DNA from: Phymorhynchus buccinoides
Taxonomy: Eukaryota > Mollusca > Gastropoda > Neogastropoda > Raphitomidae
Direction: 5' to 3'
Length of the DNA: 64,000 nucleotides
Assembly (NCBI GenBank): GCA_017654935.2
Contig: CM065700.1
Location: 49,601,491 to 49,665,490, forward strand
Translations under genes and position numbers: made by a program
Notes under the pieces: model-generated
Databases searched by the model: none
What the model was told of the DNA's origin: nothing
The model's input: only the letters and a program-made list of their open reading frames with translations
Shown: one piece after another, positions 30,780 to 41,908 of the stretch
How the letters are laid out: each line of letters begins with the position of its first letter
How positions within the stretch are numbered: position 1 is the stretch's first letter

Positions 30780-31252
30780 GTTACTATTATCCCTGGTGTT
30801 TATCTGTACATGTAGTCAGTCTGCAGGTTAGCGATAGTTGATATTATCCCTGGTGTTTATCTGTACATGTAGTCAGTCTGCAGGTTAGCGATAGTTGATA
30901 TTATCCCTGGAGATTATCCCTGGTGTTTATCTGTACATGTAGTCAGTCTGCAGGTTAGCGATAGTTGATATTATCCCTGGTGTTTATCTGTACATGCAGT
31001 CAGCCTGCAGGTAGTTGATATTATCCCTGGTGTTTATCTGTCTGTACATGCAGTCAGCCTGCAGGTAGTTGATATTATCCCTGGTGTTTATCTGTCTGTA
31101 CATGCAGTCAGCCTGCAGGTAGTTGATATTATCCCTGGTGTTTATCTGTCTGTACATGCAGTCAGCCTGCAGGTAGTTGATATTATCCCTGGTGTTTATC
31201 TGTATATGCAGTCAGCCTGCAGGTGGGCGATAGTTGATTTTATCCCTGGTGT
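30780..31252 (-). repeat. Array carrying the NDUFS8 C-terminus and stop, 8 extra copies
   Basis: On the minus strand each roughly 50-60 bp unit repeats the codons for the end of the protein (CTGCAGGC-GACTACATGTAC) and the TAA stop, followed by ACCAGGGATAATATC. The units lie downstream of the true stop at 31253, in the presumed 3' UTR. Confidence 0.93.
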
Positions 31253-31384
31253 TTATCTGTACATGTAGTCGGCCTGCAGGTTGGCGGCGATCTCGGCCTC
31301 CCATTTGTCTCCATTGCTCAGCAGTTTCTCCTTGTTGTAGAGCAACTCCTCGCGGGTCTCCGTAGAGTATTCAAAGTTGGGACC
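31253..31384 (-). CDS. NDUFS8: NDUFS8 exon 6 (terminal)
   Basis: Follows an acceptor CTAG on the minus strand. Encodes [43 protein letters not shown], stop (TAA at 31255-31253). Confidence 0.96.
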   Translation of the reverse strand, partial: GPNFEYSTETREELLYNKEKLLSNGDKWEAEIAANLQADYMYR

Positions 31385-34300
31385 CTAGAGGGGAAAAGAT
31401 AATAATAATAATAAGCATCTAGTGCGCTTAATCTTAAAACAAAGCCCTAAGCGCTTACAAAATAAGTATTTATATAGACAAATCAATATCAACTTCAAGG
31501 AACATAAATTGAAATAAATCGCACACACAAAATCAAGCCCACAGGTGCGCACACAGACACACACACACAAAATGAGGCTTTACACTACTTCTTGGCACAC
31601 ACAGATACACACAAAATGAGGCTTTACACTACTTGGCGACACGAAAGGCTGATCATTTTAGGACTGAATCGACCATGTCACCTAGTGATGAGTCAGGGGC
31701 AGAGAATTTTCTGTAGCTGTTTGTGACAGGCAAGGGTGATAATCTTATGTAGGTGGCGCACGCGTCTTGGTGCACGAGACCGGGGCAGAGAATTGTCAGT
31801 ATAAAGCCTCATAGATGCGAGACAGGGGCAGAGAATTGTCAGTATAAAGCCTCATAGATGCGAGACAGGGGCAGAGAATTGTCAGTATAAAGCCTCATAG
31901 ATGCGTCAATTCAATGGAAGTTCATGAACAGAAATAACAGTTTCCTAAAAGTGTTCTAGCATACAGGGTTCTTTTTCGATCGCTCAGACAGTTTCCTGTC
32001 AATTATGAGCGCAGATGCGGCATGCTGCCGTTATAATAATAATAATAATACTGAGCATTTATATAGCGCTTTACTCCCTTTGCAGGGAGCTCAAAGCGCT
32101 TTACATAGACAATAAAACACAAATAAGTCGTTATACACATAAGACTCAATTATGCACCTAATTAAGAAATAATTAGGCCCAGCATGTCCGACTTCAACTG
32201 GAGGAAATGTTTTTGAAAATTGTTTTTTTTTTAAAGGCAGGAGAATGGATCGGAAAGTCAGAAAGATAGTAGATGACAGCAAGCAAAGGAAAAAGGCAGT
32301 CAAAGAGAGTGACAGATTAGAGGAAGTTACAAGCACAGAACTTCCAGAAGGTGGGGGAACTATTTATACAAGACTCTCCGAAAGTAGAACTTTCTCTCAA
32401 TCCTGAAATGACAGGATGGGTGGGGATAGTGTTAGAATTGCATATCTATCATCTTGCTTTAGGCTGCCATCAATGTTGTGTACAGGATGGGTGGGGATGG
32501 TGTTAGAATTGCATATCTATCATCTTGCTTTAGGCTGCCATCAATGTTGTGTACAGGATGGGTGGGGATAGTGTTAGAATTGCATATCTATCATCTTGCT
32601 TTAGGCTGCCATCAATGTTGTGTACAGGATGGGTGGGGATAGTGTTAGAATTGCATATCTATCATCTTGCTTTAGGCTGCCATCAATGTTGTGTACAGGA
32701 TGGGTGGGGATAGTGTTAGAATTGCATATCTATCATCTTGCTTTAGGCTGCCATCAATGTTGTGTACAGGATGGGTGGGGATGGTGTTAGAATTGCATAT
32801 CTATCATCTTGCTTTAGGGCTGCCATCAATGTTGTGTACAGGATGGGTGGGGATGGTGTTAGAATTGCATATCTATCATCTTGCTTTAGGCTGCCATCAA
32901 TGTTGTGTACAGGATGGGTGGGGATGGTGTTAGAATTGCATATCTATCATCTTGCTTTAAGCTGCCATCAATGTTGTGTACAGGATGGGTGGGGATGGTC
33001 TATCATATCATCTTGCTTTAGGCTGCCATCAATGTTGTGTACAGGATGGGTGGGGATGGTGTTAGAATTGCATATCTGTCATCTTGCTTTAGGCTGCCAT
33101 CAATGTTGTGTACAGGATGGGTGGGGATAGTGTTAGAATTGCATATCTATCATCTTGCTTTAAGCTGCCATCAATGTTGTACACAGGATGGGTGGGGATA
33201 GTGTTAGAATTGCATATCTATCATCTTGCTTTAAGCTGCCATCAATGTTGTGTACAGGATGGGTGGGGATAGTGTTAGAATTGCATATCTCTCATCTTGC
33301 TTTAGGCTGCCATCAATGTTGTGTACAGGATGGGTGGGGATAGTGTTAGAATTGCATATCTATCATCTTGCTTTAGGCTGCCATCAATGTTGTGTACAGG
33401 ATGGGTGGGGATAGTGTTAGAATTGCATATCTCTCATCTTGCTTTAGGCTGCCATCAATGTTGTGTACAGGATGGGTGGGGATAGTGTTAGAATTGCATA
33501 TCTATCATCTTGCTTTAGGCTGCCATCAATGTTGTGTACAGGATGGGTGGGGATAGTGTTAGAATTGCATATCATCTTGCTTTAGGCTGCCATCAATGTT
33601 GTGTACAGGATGGGTGGGGATGGTGTTAGAATTGCATATCTATCATCTTGCTTTAGGCTGCCATCAATGTTGTGTACAGGATGGGTGGGGATGGTGTTAG
33701 AATTGCATATCATCATCTTGCTTTAGGCTGCCATCAATGTTGTGTACAGGATGGGTGGGGATGGTGTTAGAATTGCATATCTATCATCTTGCTTTAAGCT
33801 GCCATCAATGTTGTGTACAGGATGGGTGGGGATAGTGTTAGAATTGCATATCTATCATCTTGCTTTAGGCTGCCATCAATGTTGTGTACAGGATGGGTGG
33901 GGATGGTGTTAGAATTGCATATCTATCATCTTGCTTTAAGCTGCCATCAATGTTGTGTACAGGATGGGTGGGGATGGTGTTAGAATTGCATATCATCTTG
34001 CTTTAGGCTGCCATCAATGTTGTATACAGGATGGGTGGGGATGGTGTTAGAATTGCATATCTATCATCTTGCTTTAAGCTGCCATCAATGTTGTGTACAG
34101 GATAGTGTTAGAATTGCATATCATCTTGTTTAGGCTGCCATCAATGTTGTGTACAGGATGGGTGGGGATGGTGTTAGAATTGGATGGGTATCATCTTGCT
34201 TTAGAATTGCATATCTATCATCTTGCTTTAAGCTGCCATCAATGTTGTGTACAGGATGGGTGGGGATAGTGTTAGAATTGCATATCTCTCATCTTGCTTT

Positions 34301-37300
34301 AAGCTGCCATCAATGTTGTGTACAGGATGGGTGGGGATAGTGTTAGAATTGCATATCTATCATCTTGCTTTAGGCTGCCATCATCAATGTTGTGTACAGG
34401 ATGGGTGGGGATAGTGTTAGAATTGCATATCTATCATCTTGCTTTAAGCTGCCATCAATGTTGTGTACAGGATGGGTGGGGATAGTGTTAGAATTGCATA
34501 TCTATCATCTTGCTTTAAGCTGCCATCAATGTTGTGTACAGGATGGGTGGGGATAGTGTTAGAATTGCATATCTATCATCTTGCTTTAGGCTGCCATCAA
34601 TGTTGTGTACAGGATGGGTGGGGATAGTGTTAGAATTGCATATCTATCATCTTGCTTTAAGCTGCCATCAATGTTGTGTACAGGATGGGTGGGGTTAGTG
34701 TTAGAATTGCATATCTATCATCTTGCTTTAAGCTGCCATCAATGTTGGCAGAAATGTTTGATGGAGAAAGACAGGTTAGAGGAAGTTACAAGCACAAAAC
34801 TTCCAGAAGGTGAAGGAACTATTTGCATGAAACACCCCTCGGCATCCCCATGGGGAGATAACTTACTTCAACGATGGCGTCGACAGGGCAGGCCTCCTGG
34901 CAGAAGGTGAGTGAACTATTTGCATGAAACACCCCCCGGTATCCTCACGGGGAGATGAACAACTTACTTCAACGATGGCGTCGACAGGGCAGGCCTCCTG
35001 GCAGAAGGTGAGTGAACTATTTGCATGAAACACCCCCCGGTATCATCACGGGGAGATGAACAACTTACTTCAACGATGGCGTCGACAGGGCAGGCCTCCT
35101 GGCAGAAGGTGAGTGAACTATTTGCATGAAACACCCCCCGGTATCCTCACGGGGAGATGAACAACTTACTTCAACGATGGCGTCGACAGGGCAGGCCTCC
35201 TGGCAGAAGGTGAGTGAACTATTTGCATGAAACACTCCCCGGTATCCTCACGGGGAGATGAACAACTTACTTCAACGATGGCGTCGACAGGGCAGGCCTC
35301 CTGGCAGAAGCCGCAGTAGATGCATTTCGTCATGTCAATGTCATAGCGCGTCGTGCGTCGGCTGCCATCAGCTCGCGGCTCCGCTTCAATCGTGATGGCC
35401 TGAGCAACAGACAGAGAATGCTCACGACGGAAATGCTGATATGGAACAAGACAACCTTGAAAAGAACAAAACAGAATCGTAGCCAACCTTCTGGTGGTAA
35501 CTCCATTCCTTTACATTAGGACTGGAGACCACAAACATTGTGTGCGGAGGAAGCATTTACCCTCATGCACAAGTTCGCACATGATATTCCGATATATTTG
35601 TGTCTTCATTAGTTAAGCCAAACCAGCAAAAGACTCACGCCTTATCTCAAAATTATGACAATCCTCCTCATGATTACCTGTGCGGGGCAGATGGCCTCAC
35701 ACAGTTTGCAGGCGATGCAGCGCTCCTCCCCTGAAGGGTAGCGCCTCAAAGCGTGCTCCCCTCGAAAGCGAGGTGACAGAGGTCCTTTCTCAAAGGGGTA
35801 GTTGATGGTGGCCGGCTCCTTGAATATGTGGCCCAACGTGATGCCCAGACCTGGGAATAATGTAAGATATCATGTTAGTAATGTCCATCATCATCACCAT
35901 CATCATCATCATAACTCAGGGACCCTCTCAAAGGGGTAGTTGAATATGTGGCCCAACGTGATGCCCAGACCTGGGGATAATGTAAGATATGTTAATAATA
36001 TCCATCATCATCATCGCCATCACCATCATCATCATAACTCAGGGACCCTCTCAAAGGGGTAGTTGAATATGTGGCCCAACAAGATGCCCAGACCTGGGGA
36101 TAATGTAAGATATGTTAATAATATCCATCATCGTCAAAATCACCATCATTATCATCATAACTCAGGGTCCCTCTCAAAGGGGTAGTTGAATATGTGGCCC
36201 AACGTGATGCCCAGACCTGGGGATAATGTAAGATATCATGTTAATAATGTCCATCATCGTCATCATCATCATCATCATAACTCAGGGGTAGTTGAATATG
36301 TGGCCCAACGTGATGCCCAGACCTGGGGATAATGTAAGATATCATGTTAATAATGTCCATCATCATCACCATCATCATCATCATCATAACTCAGGGACCC
36401 TCTCAAAGGGGTAGTTGAATATGTGGCCCAACGTGATGCCCAGACCTGGGGATAATGTAAGATATGTTAATAATGTTCATCATCATCACCATCATCATCA
36501 TCACCATAACTCAGGAACCCTCTCAAAGGGGTAGTTGATGGTGGCCGGCTCCTTGAATATGTGGCCCAATGTGATGCCCAGACCTGGGATAATGTAAGAT
36601 ATGTTAATAATGTCCATCATCATCACCATCATCATCATCATCATCATAACTCAGGGTCCCTCTCAAAGGGGTAGTTGATGGTGGCCGGCTCCTTGAATAT
36701 GTGGCCCAATGTGATGCCCAGACCTGGGGATAATGTAAGATATGTTAATAATATCCATCGTCATCACCATCATCATCATCATAACTCAGGGACCCTCTCA
36801 AAGGGGTAGTTGATGGTGGCCGGCTCCTTGAATATGTGGCCCAATGTGATGCCCAGACCTGGGGATAATGTAAGATATGTTAACCCTCTTGTGCCTGACG
36901 CTCTGTGCTCTCAATCACCTCTGAAATCCTAACCCAAGGGACGTCACTCCGTACAAAAGGCGGGGTAGCGTCAGAAAAATAATAAAATAAAATATACCCT
37001 ACCAGATTTTGTGTTTTTTTGTTTTGAATGTGTTGCCGAGATGTCTGTCTGAGTTGCAAAAGGAATTCCAAGATGTTATGGGGATGCATGGCTCCACAAA
37101 AAAAATCAAAATGCCAAAGTGTATTCGCAAACTGCATTCACTAGTCATTCACTGCCTACTTTTGCAGACTGTTGAAGCCTAAGACGACTGAAATGGAAAT
37201 GTAGATCAAAACCATTCACTTACCCTTTCACTTCACGATCTTATAATTCCTATCTTTCACAAAAAAGGGAATTTTCATCGCTGTCATCACTCAGTGGATG

Positions 37301-40300
37301 CAATAACGACTCATCATCCATGATGTAAAAGTCGGGAAAATGCCGATGTCAGTAACACGACTTCAAAAATTCGCATCGATCGAACAAAAACAAGCTCGCT
37401 GCCGAAATAGGTCAGAATACACTCTTTACTCATCACTTCGCGATCTCATAAGTCCCATCTTTCACAAAAATAGGACTATTCATCGCTTTCCTCAGTCAAT
37501 GGACGCCATAACTGTTCGTCATCCATGTTGGAAATATTGCGAAAATGCCGAAGTCGGTCACTAATTTTCAAAAATTCATATCTTTCAAACCAATCGGCCT
37601 AGAAGCCATTGCAAGCAACAGGATGGAAGTGTAATCTATAGCGAAAGCGAGGCTGAAGCGCTCACGTGACTGCCATGTGATAGAAACAAAATGGAAGCGC
37701 CCAAACCGGCCACGTGGAATCCGTACGTTCCCGAACGTTCTAGATGTTTCCGATCCGATTTTTTTTTTAACGTTCACGACCGTTCACCGCACAAGAGAAT
37801 TAATAATGTCCGTCATCATCGTAACTCAGGGACCCTCTCAAAGGGGTAGTTGAATATGTACAGTGGCGTTGCTCCCATGCTGCCCATTCCGAGTCCCAAT
37901 TCACAGCCACACCTCCGCACGTTCAGGTTTCAAGAAACACTTTCAAAAAGATTTCCTCCAGCCGAAGTCGGACTGGCTGGGCCTATTTCTTAGGCGCACA
38001 ACGGCAGCATGACGCATCTGCGCTCATAATTGACAGGAAACTGAGCGATTGAAGAAGAAGATGATAACCGGCGCACACACACACACATACACTTAACATA
38101 ATGTGGGGGAGCAAAGCATCAGTTTATGTCCACAAAAGGCGGTAACTGCTCACCTCTGATGAGCTCGGTCCAGAACACGGTCTGCGACGCTCGGTCCATG
38201 ATGGGCTTCCAGTTCATGTCGGGGTCCGGATTGGCCACTTGCTCTGAAACACAGTGCACGCATTTCTTGATAATTGCTTCCCCAGCTGTTCTGGAAAACA
38301 TGGGTCACAGTTCTGTACATATGTGTATTTATGTATTCCAGCATAGGTTTTCACTTCCGTCTTTTTCCTTCCGTTTGCTCCCTTCGCACAATATTTGCAC
38401 ACAAAAACAACACCAAATCTTGGCAAGAATTTAAGGTGACAGATTTTTTTTGCTGTCCTATCTTCTGGGCCGTACAGTGGCGTTGCTCCCACGCCGCCCA
38501 TTCCGAGTCCCAATTCGCAGCCACACCTCTGCACGTTCAGGTCGCAGAATCCGAAACCAGCAGTCCAAGAGGAGCAAATCTATGTTAGGCCAAGGTGACG
38601 GATTTCACTAAACCAGTCAAACTAAGGTGATGAACACACTTAACATTTGATTATACAGTAAGTCAAATAAAAAATTAAAAAAGATGTTGTTGCTTCTTTG
38701 TTCATTCATTTGCAGCTTACTCTAAATGAAAATCCCCCATTTCTAACACAAGTAGAACTAGAAGTAGAAGCAAAAATTGTGTTGATTTTTTTTTTTTAAA
38801 TCATTAAATCAGGAAAAAGTTCCAACCAAATCTTTGAAGGGAGAACTCAGAACATGGCCTTATGGATGTTAATATTCATCTTAGTACTAATGCTTCAGTT
38901 ACTTTCCTTTAAAAAAAAATTAATTTTTAAAATAAAGTAAAGATGCTAAACACGACATGACAACTCACTGTAATGAGTCCTCTCTTGTCCCGCATAGAGA
39001 GGCCGCAGCACATTCCTCAGCAATGACTGGGCTGTTCACAGAGAGCAAAACAGTTCAGTTTTATAATAATGTGAAAAAAGGTCTGGTTTGGAACAAAAAT
39101 AACATTGATTAAAACAACAGCTATTGTGTTTTGATTTTTGTTAATGAATGAAAATGTCCCACTCCCAATGTCTCACATTCATGGAAAAACAAACATGCTT
39201 TTCCATGTACATTCACATCTTCCTGTTTATTTACAACTGCTAACATAGTCCAATTCCATGTAACCTACAATTTATTACAACCTACAGTGGAAACTCCCTT
39301 ATAAGACCTTCACAAATAATCCAAAGGGAGGTCATTTTAATACATACAAAGAAGGGCAATGTCTCGGAGAAGTAGGTCTTATGTGGGAGGGAGTCTTATA
39401 ATGGGAGGTTCCACTATAGTACACCTAAAGTGAAGATGTTGTGAACAAACCAGTTCAGATCAACACGACCTATGGCCTGATCATTGATCTGCATTATCAT
39501 ATCATAGTACATGTATCCATCTGGCATCTCGCTTCCCCTCCCTTGACCTAAATCTATCACCTTCCACCACTAACTCCTACCGAATAGTGGAATGGGCTTG
39601 TTCACACACGGGACCTGTTTTATGTCTCATCCCAAGGACTTTTTCCCCAACTGATGTCAGATACCCATTTACACCTGGGTGGAGTAAGAAAAATAGGAGT
39701 AGAGTGCCTTTCCCAAGGACACACCACTGCGACCCGAGCTGAATTCGAACCCTCACACAGTCACACTCGCAAACCTGACAAACCCCTGTATATATCAATA
39801 ATTGCCGATAAATGGCAGGTGGACATTACTAGGTAGGTAGGTAGGTAGGTAGGGACAAAACAAGCCGTAAAGCTTTTTCAAACAGTCCTATCTTTTATGA
39901 TTTTTCTGGTAAATGTTTCTTTTCGGTCAAGGTTGACGCGGCATAAATGTTCCTAATAAATTATTATTAGTCATAGCTTCTAAAAACTTCTAAAAATTTT
40001 GGTAATGTATCCAGACGATTTTTAAGCATATTAGTATGAGGTGCACATTTCATGTCAGTAGGCAATTCATTCCACATGTTAGTAATTCTGTTACCAAAAC
40101 AATTTTTTGTTATGTTAGTATTATATCTTTTAACAAAAACTTTACCATAGGCGTTTCTAGTCATATTGTATTGAGGAGATGAAAAGAAATTACTCCAGGA
40201 CAAATCCACATGATTACTGGAAGAAGAAGAAGATTACGAGCCAGTGACGCAACCAACTGAGCCACAGTGGCAGCTGGCTGTCTTTATCTCTCAATCTCTG

Positions 40301-41908
40301 TCACAGTCAGGCAATATTAAAAAAATTATTATTATTAACATTTCTTCCCCTCAACCCAAAACGGTACAAGTGCAGGTATAGTGCACGCGCACTATAACTT
40401 CACTTGCGACAAGTGCAGTTGTAGTGCACACGCACTATAACTTCACTTGAGCTCCAAGTGTCAAGTGTACTATCTGGGACAGAAAATATTGGTGATTTTT
40501 TTTAACGGAAAAAGTGATATTTTCATTCTTCAAATCCCCTATAGAGACAGCACTTTTTCCGTCTAAGATGGTTCAGATAGTGTTGTGAGGGGAAGAAATG
40601 TTAATATTGCCTCAGTCACAGCACACAGGTACATGGCATGTAAACTTTGGTTGGGCATGTCGCAGTCAAAATCGTCGCTCGTTCAAATCGGTCGCCCGCT
40701 ATTATGAGTGTGTATTTGCGACAACCACAAATTTCACTCTTGTCCCTTGTCCAGTAACAGTGTGCGAGCTAGAAAAAGATCTGGGGGTAACCTTTGACAA
40801 AGACCTTTCATTTGATATACACATCCAGAACTGCATCAATAAAGCAAACCAAATGATAGGATTGATTAAAAGAACATTTATCAGTATTGATCATGATATT
40901 TTTATTAAATTATACAAAGCTTTAGTTAGACCGCACTTAGAATATGGCAACATTATCTGGGCTCCAAAATTTAAGTACCAGTCAATAGCAATTGAAAGGG
41001 TGCAGCGTAGAGCTACAAAACTTGTTAAAGCATACAAAATCATGGATTATTACCACAGATTACAGTACCTTAATTTATTTTCACTTAAAGGAAGGAGAAC
41101 AAGGGGAGATCTTATAGAAACTTATAAAATATTCAACAATCATGTGGATTTGTCCTGGAGTAATTTCTTTTCATCTCCTCAATACAATATGACTAGAAAC
41201 GCCTGTGGGAAAGTTTTTGTTAAAAGATATAATACTAACATAAGAAAAAATTGTTTTGGTAACAGAATTACTAACATGTGGAACGAATTGCCTACTGACG
41301 TAAAATGTGCACCTCATACTAATATGTTTAAAAATCGTCTGGATACATTACCAAAATTTATAGAAGTTTTTAGAAGCTATGACGAATAATGATTTATGAG
41401 GAAAATTTATGCCGCATCAACCTTGACCAAAAAGATACATTTACCAGAAAAATCATAAAAGATGGGACTGTTTGGAAAAGCTTTACGGCTTGTTTTGTCC
41501 CTACCTACCTACCTACCTTTACTGTAACCATTTTTCCGTACTCCAATCTAACCCTAGCCCTAGCTCAATGTCACAAATACACACTCTCATAGTAGCGGGC
41601 GACCGATTTGAACGAGCGACGATTTTGACTGCCACAGGGCATAGCAAAACTACACCTGTGCACATTATTCAATAATGATTAAATCATTATTGAATCAACT
41701 GCACATTTTATAACCTTCAAATTCAATCAGGAATAAATCCAATTTAAAATAAAGAAAACGATAACAAGGCGAGCATATTGTGCTGTAGCAGACAGAAATG
41801 TACAGTGGCATTTCAATGAGGAGATAAATAGAAACAAAAGTTTAAGGAATTCTCTGCAATAATGCTCCTACCGTTGGATCTTGCACAGAAAAGTTTGACC
41901 GACGCCAT
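31253..41908 (-). CDS. NDUFS8: NDUFS8, mitochondrial complex I 8Fe-8S subunit (whole coding region, 6 exons)
   Basis: Minus-strand exons 41908-41872, 39031-38969, 38243-38154, 35850-35678, 35399-35271 and 31384-31253 join in phase to 207 codons plus stop (human about 210). The product is the TYKY subunit of NADH:ubiquinone oxidoreductase, in the matrix arm of complex I, binding clusters N6a and N6b on the electron path to ubiquinone. Two ferredoxin motifs are complete: [12 protein letters not shown] and [12 protein letters not shown], with all eight cluster cysteines. The N-terminus ([26 protein letters not shown]) is basic and free of acidic residues, as expected for a mitochondrial presequence. 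The exon 4 acceptor, exon 5 donor and C-terminal end carry tandem arrays. The gene converges with DRG1. Confidence 0.96.
31395..31480. repeat. AAT-microsatellite-linked dispersed repeat
   Basis: AATAATAATAATAAGC then CTAGTGCGCTTAATC and CCTAAGCGCTTACAAA. Similar AAT plus TATATAGCGC/AAGCGC elements lie at 32037-32165, 52107-52170 and 59908-59990, a common dispersed repeat type. Confidence 0.7.
31590..31910. repeat. Dispersed repeat family D with a short tandem end
   Basis: AAAATGAGGCTTTACACTAC to GACAGGGGCAGAGAATTGTC, the last block in three tandem copies to 31905. A reverse-oriented relative lies at 60985-61190. Confidence 0.75.
31960..32370 (+). repeat. Family A copy split by an AAT-linked element
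   Basis: The family A block TGCCGTTAT...AGAAATA, continuous at 30250-30280, is interrupted at 32037-32165 by AATAATAATAAT...TATATAGCGC sequence. This dates the AAT element as younger than this family A copy. Confidence 0.75.
32400..34748. repeat. 71-bp tandem repeat in NDUFS8 intron 5, about 33 copies
   Basis: The unit contains AGGATGGGTGGGGATAGTGT, TAGAATTGCATATCTATCAT and GCTGCCATCAATGTTGTGTA. Variants are spread along the array, such as AGTG/GGTG, AGGC/AAGC and small deletions. No exon sequence is recognisable in it, unlike most arrays here. Confidence 0.93.
34755..34866 (+). repeat. Family A fragment next to the exon 5 array
   Basis: AGAAAGACAGGTTAGAGGAA, ACTTCCAGAAGGTGAAGGAA and GGCATCCCCATGGGGAGAT. 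The GGTATCCTCACGGGGAGAT piece inside each 101-bp unit that follows comes from this element. Confidence 0.75.
34867..35270 (-). repeat. 101-bp array carrying NDUFS8 exon 5 end plus donor, 4 extra copies
   Basis: Copies begin at 34867, 34968, 35069 and 35170, exactly 101 bp apart, and the true exon end is at 35271. On the minus strand each holds TTCTGCCAGGAGGCCTGCCC, TGTCGACGCCATCGTTGAA and donor GTAAGT. The rest of the unit is family A-derived. Confidence 0.96.
35271..35399 (-). CDS. NDUFS8: NDUFS8 exon 5 (second 4Fe-4S motif)
   Basis: Acceptor CTCAG. Encodes [20 protein letters not shown], then [20 protein letters not shown] and IVE. Donor GTAAGT. Starts and ends in phase 0. Confidence 0.97.
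35678..35850 (-). CDS. NDUFS8: NDUFS8 exon 4 (first 4Fe-4S motif)
   Basis: Acceptor TTCCCAG. Encodes [40 protein letters not shown] and [17 protein letters not shown]. Donor GTAATC. Confidence 0.97.
35851..36883 (-). repeat. Array carrying the NDUFS8 exon 4 acceptor, 8 extra copies
   Basis: On the minus strand each unit of about 105-143 bp has TTATCCCCAG, then GTCTGGGCATCACGTTGGGC and a varying length of exon 4 (up to the YPFE codons in the rightmost copies), followed by GAT/ATG triplet repeats. Copies lie upstream of the true exon in transcript order. The right part is cut by the TTAA element at 36884. Confidence 0.95.
36884..37799. mobile_element. TTAA-flanked element inserted in the exon 4 array
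   Basis: Starts CCCTCTTGTGC and ends GCACAAGAGAA, with TTAA at 36880-36883 and 37800-37803. The array words GATATGTTAA and TTAATAATGTCC are its two flanks and are joined in uninterrupted units, proving the insertion. Size 916 bp. Internal CACTTCGCGATCTCATAA-like segments are duplicated. No transposase seen. TTAA target and CCC tip suggest piggyBac-type mobilisation. Confidence 0.85.
37804..37928. repeat. Array remnant and SINE 3' fragment
   Basis: 37804-37856 is a fragment of the exon 4 acceptor array. From 37857 the reverse-oriented SINE-family piece GTACAGTGGCGTTGCTCCCA to CGCACGTTCAGG is fused to it. Confidence 0.7.
37929..38062 (-). repeat. Dispersed repeat family A, fragment
   Basis: TTTCCTCCAGCCGAAGTCGG, GGCAGCATGACGCATCTGCG and ATTGACAGGAAACTGAGCGA blocks in reverse orientation. 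Confidence 0.75.
38154..38243 (-). CDS. NDUFS8: NDUFS8 exon 3
   Basis: Acceptor GTTTCAG. Encodes two bases of Lys, then [29 protein letters not shown] and one base of Gly. Donor GTGAGC. Confidence 0.95.
38444..38591 (-). mobile_element. 5'-truncated SINE-like insertion
   Basis: Reverse-oriented 3' part of the element at 28167-29013, with a T-run (poly-A) at its left end. Flanking AAGGTGACAGAT (38433 on) and AAGGTGACGGAT (38592 on) form a target-site duplication of about 12 bp. It lies in NDUFS8 intron 2. Confidence 0.8.
38600..38968. other. NDUFS8 intron 2, nothing recognised
   Basis: AT-rich intron sequence with T- and A-runs. No array. Confidence 0.5.
38969..39031 (-). CDS. NDUFS8: NDUFS8 exon 2
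   Basis: Acceptor GAACAG. Encodes [20 protein letters not shown] between split codons, an Arg/Leu-rich presequence continuation. Donor GTGAGT. The family is poorly conserved here, so support comes from phase and splice sites. Confidence 0.88.
39832..40209 (-). pseudogene. LINE 3' end, 5'-truncated, with (CCTA)n tail
   Basis: On the minus strand reads [20 protein letters not shown], then [20 protein letters not shown] and [11 protein letters not shown]. It ends in an AT-rich 3' UTR and a short (CCTA)n tail (39832-39852). About 93% identical in protein to the plus-strand copy at 40.7-41.5 kb. Confidence 0.9.
40335..40604. mobile_element. MITE-like element with 19-bp inverted ends
   Basis: TTAACATTTCTTCCCCTCA at 40335-40353 is perfectly inverted at 40586-40604. 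Internal CACTATAACTTCACTTG is repeated twice, around TAGTGCACGCGCACTAT-type palindromes. The flanks GGCAATATTAA and TTAATATTGCC extend the symmetry. Confidence 0.8.
40740..41515 (+). pseudogene. LINE reverse transcriptase C-terminal part with (CCTA)n tail
   Basis: One frame of about 215 codons reads [62 protein letters not shown] and [20 protein letters not shown] to FRSYDE, then stop. A 3' UTR and (CCTA)n follow to about 41515. This is the C-terminus of a CR1/Jockey-type ORF2 protein, 5'-truncated (catalytic YxDD part missing) but otherwise undamaged, so a young insertion. It lies in NDUFS8 intron 1 in antisense to the gene. Confidence 0.9.
41872..41908 (-). CDS. NDUFS8: NDUFS8 exon 1
   Basis: Encodes [12 protein letters not shown] plus one base of Ala. 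Donor GTAGGA. The ATG is preceded by AAAA. The basic, hydrophobic start suits a mitochondrial presequence. Phase joins exon 2 exactly. Confidence 0.85.
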
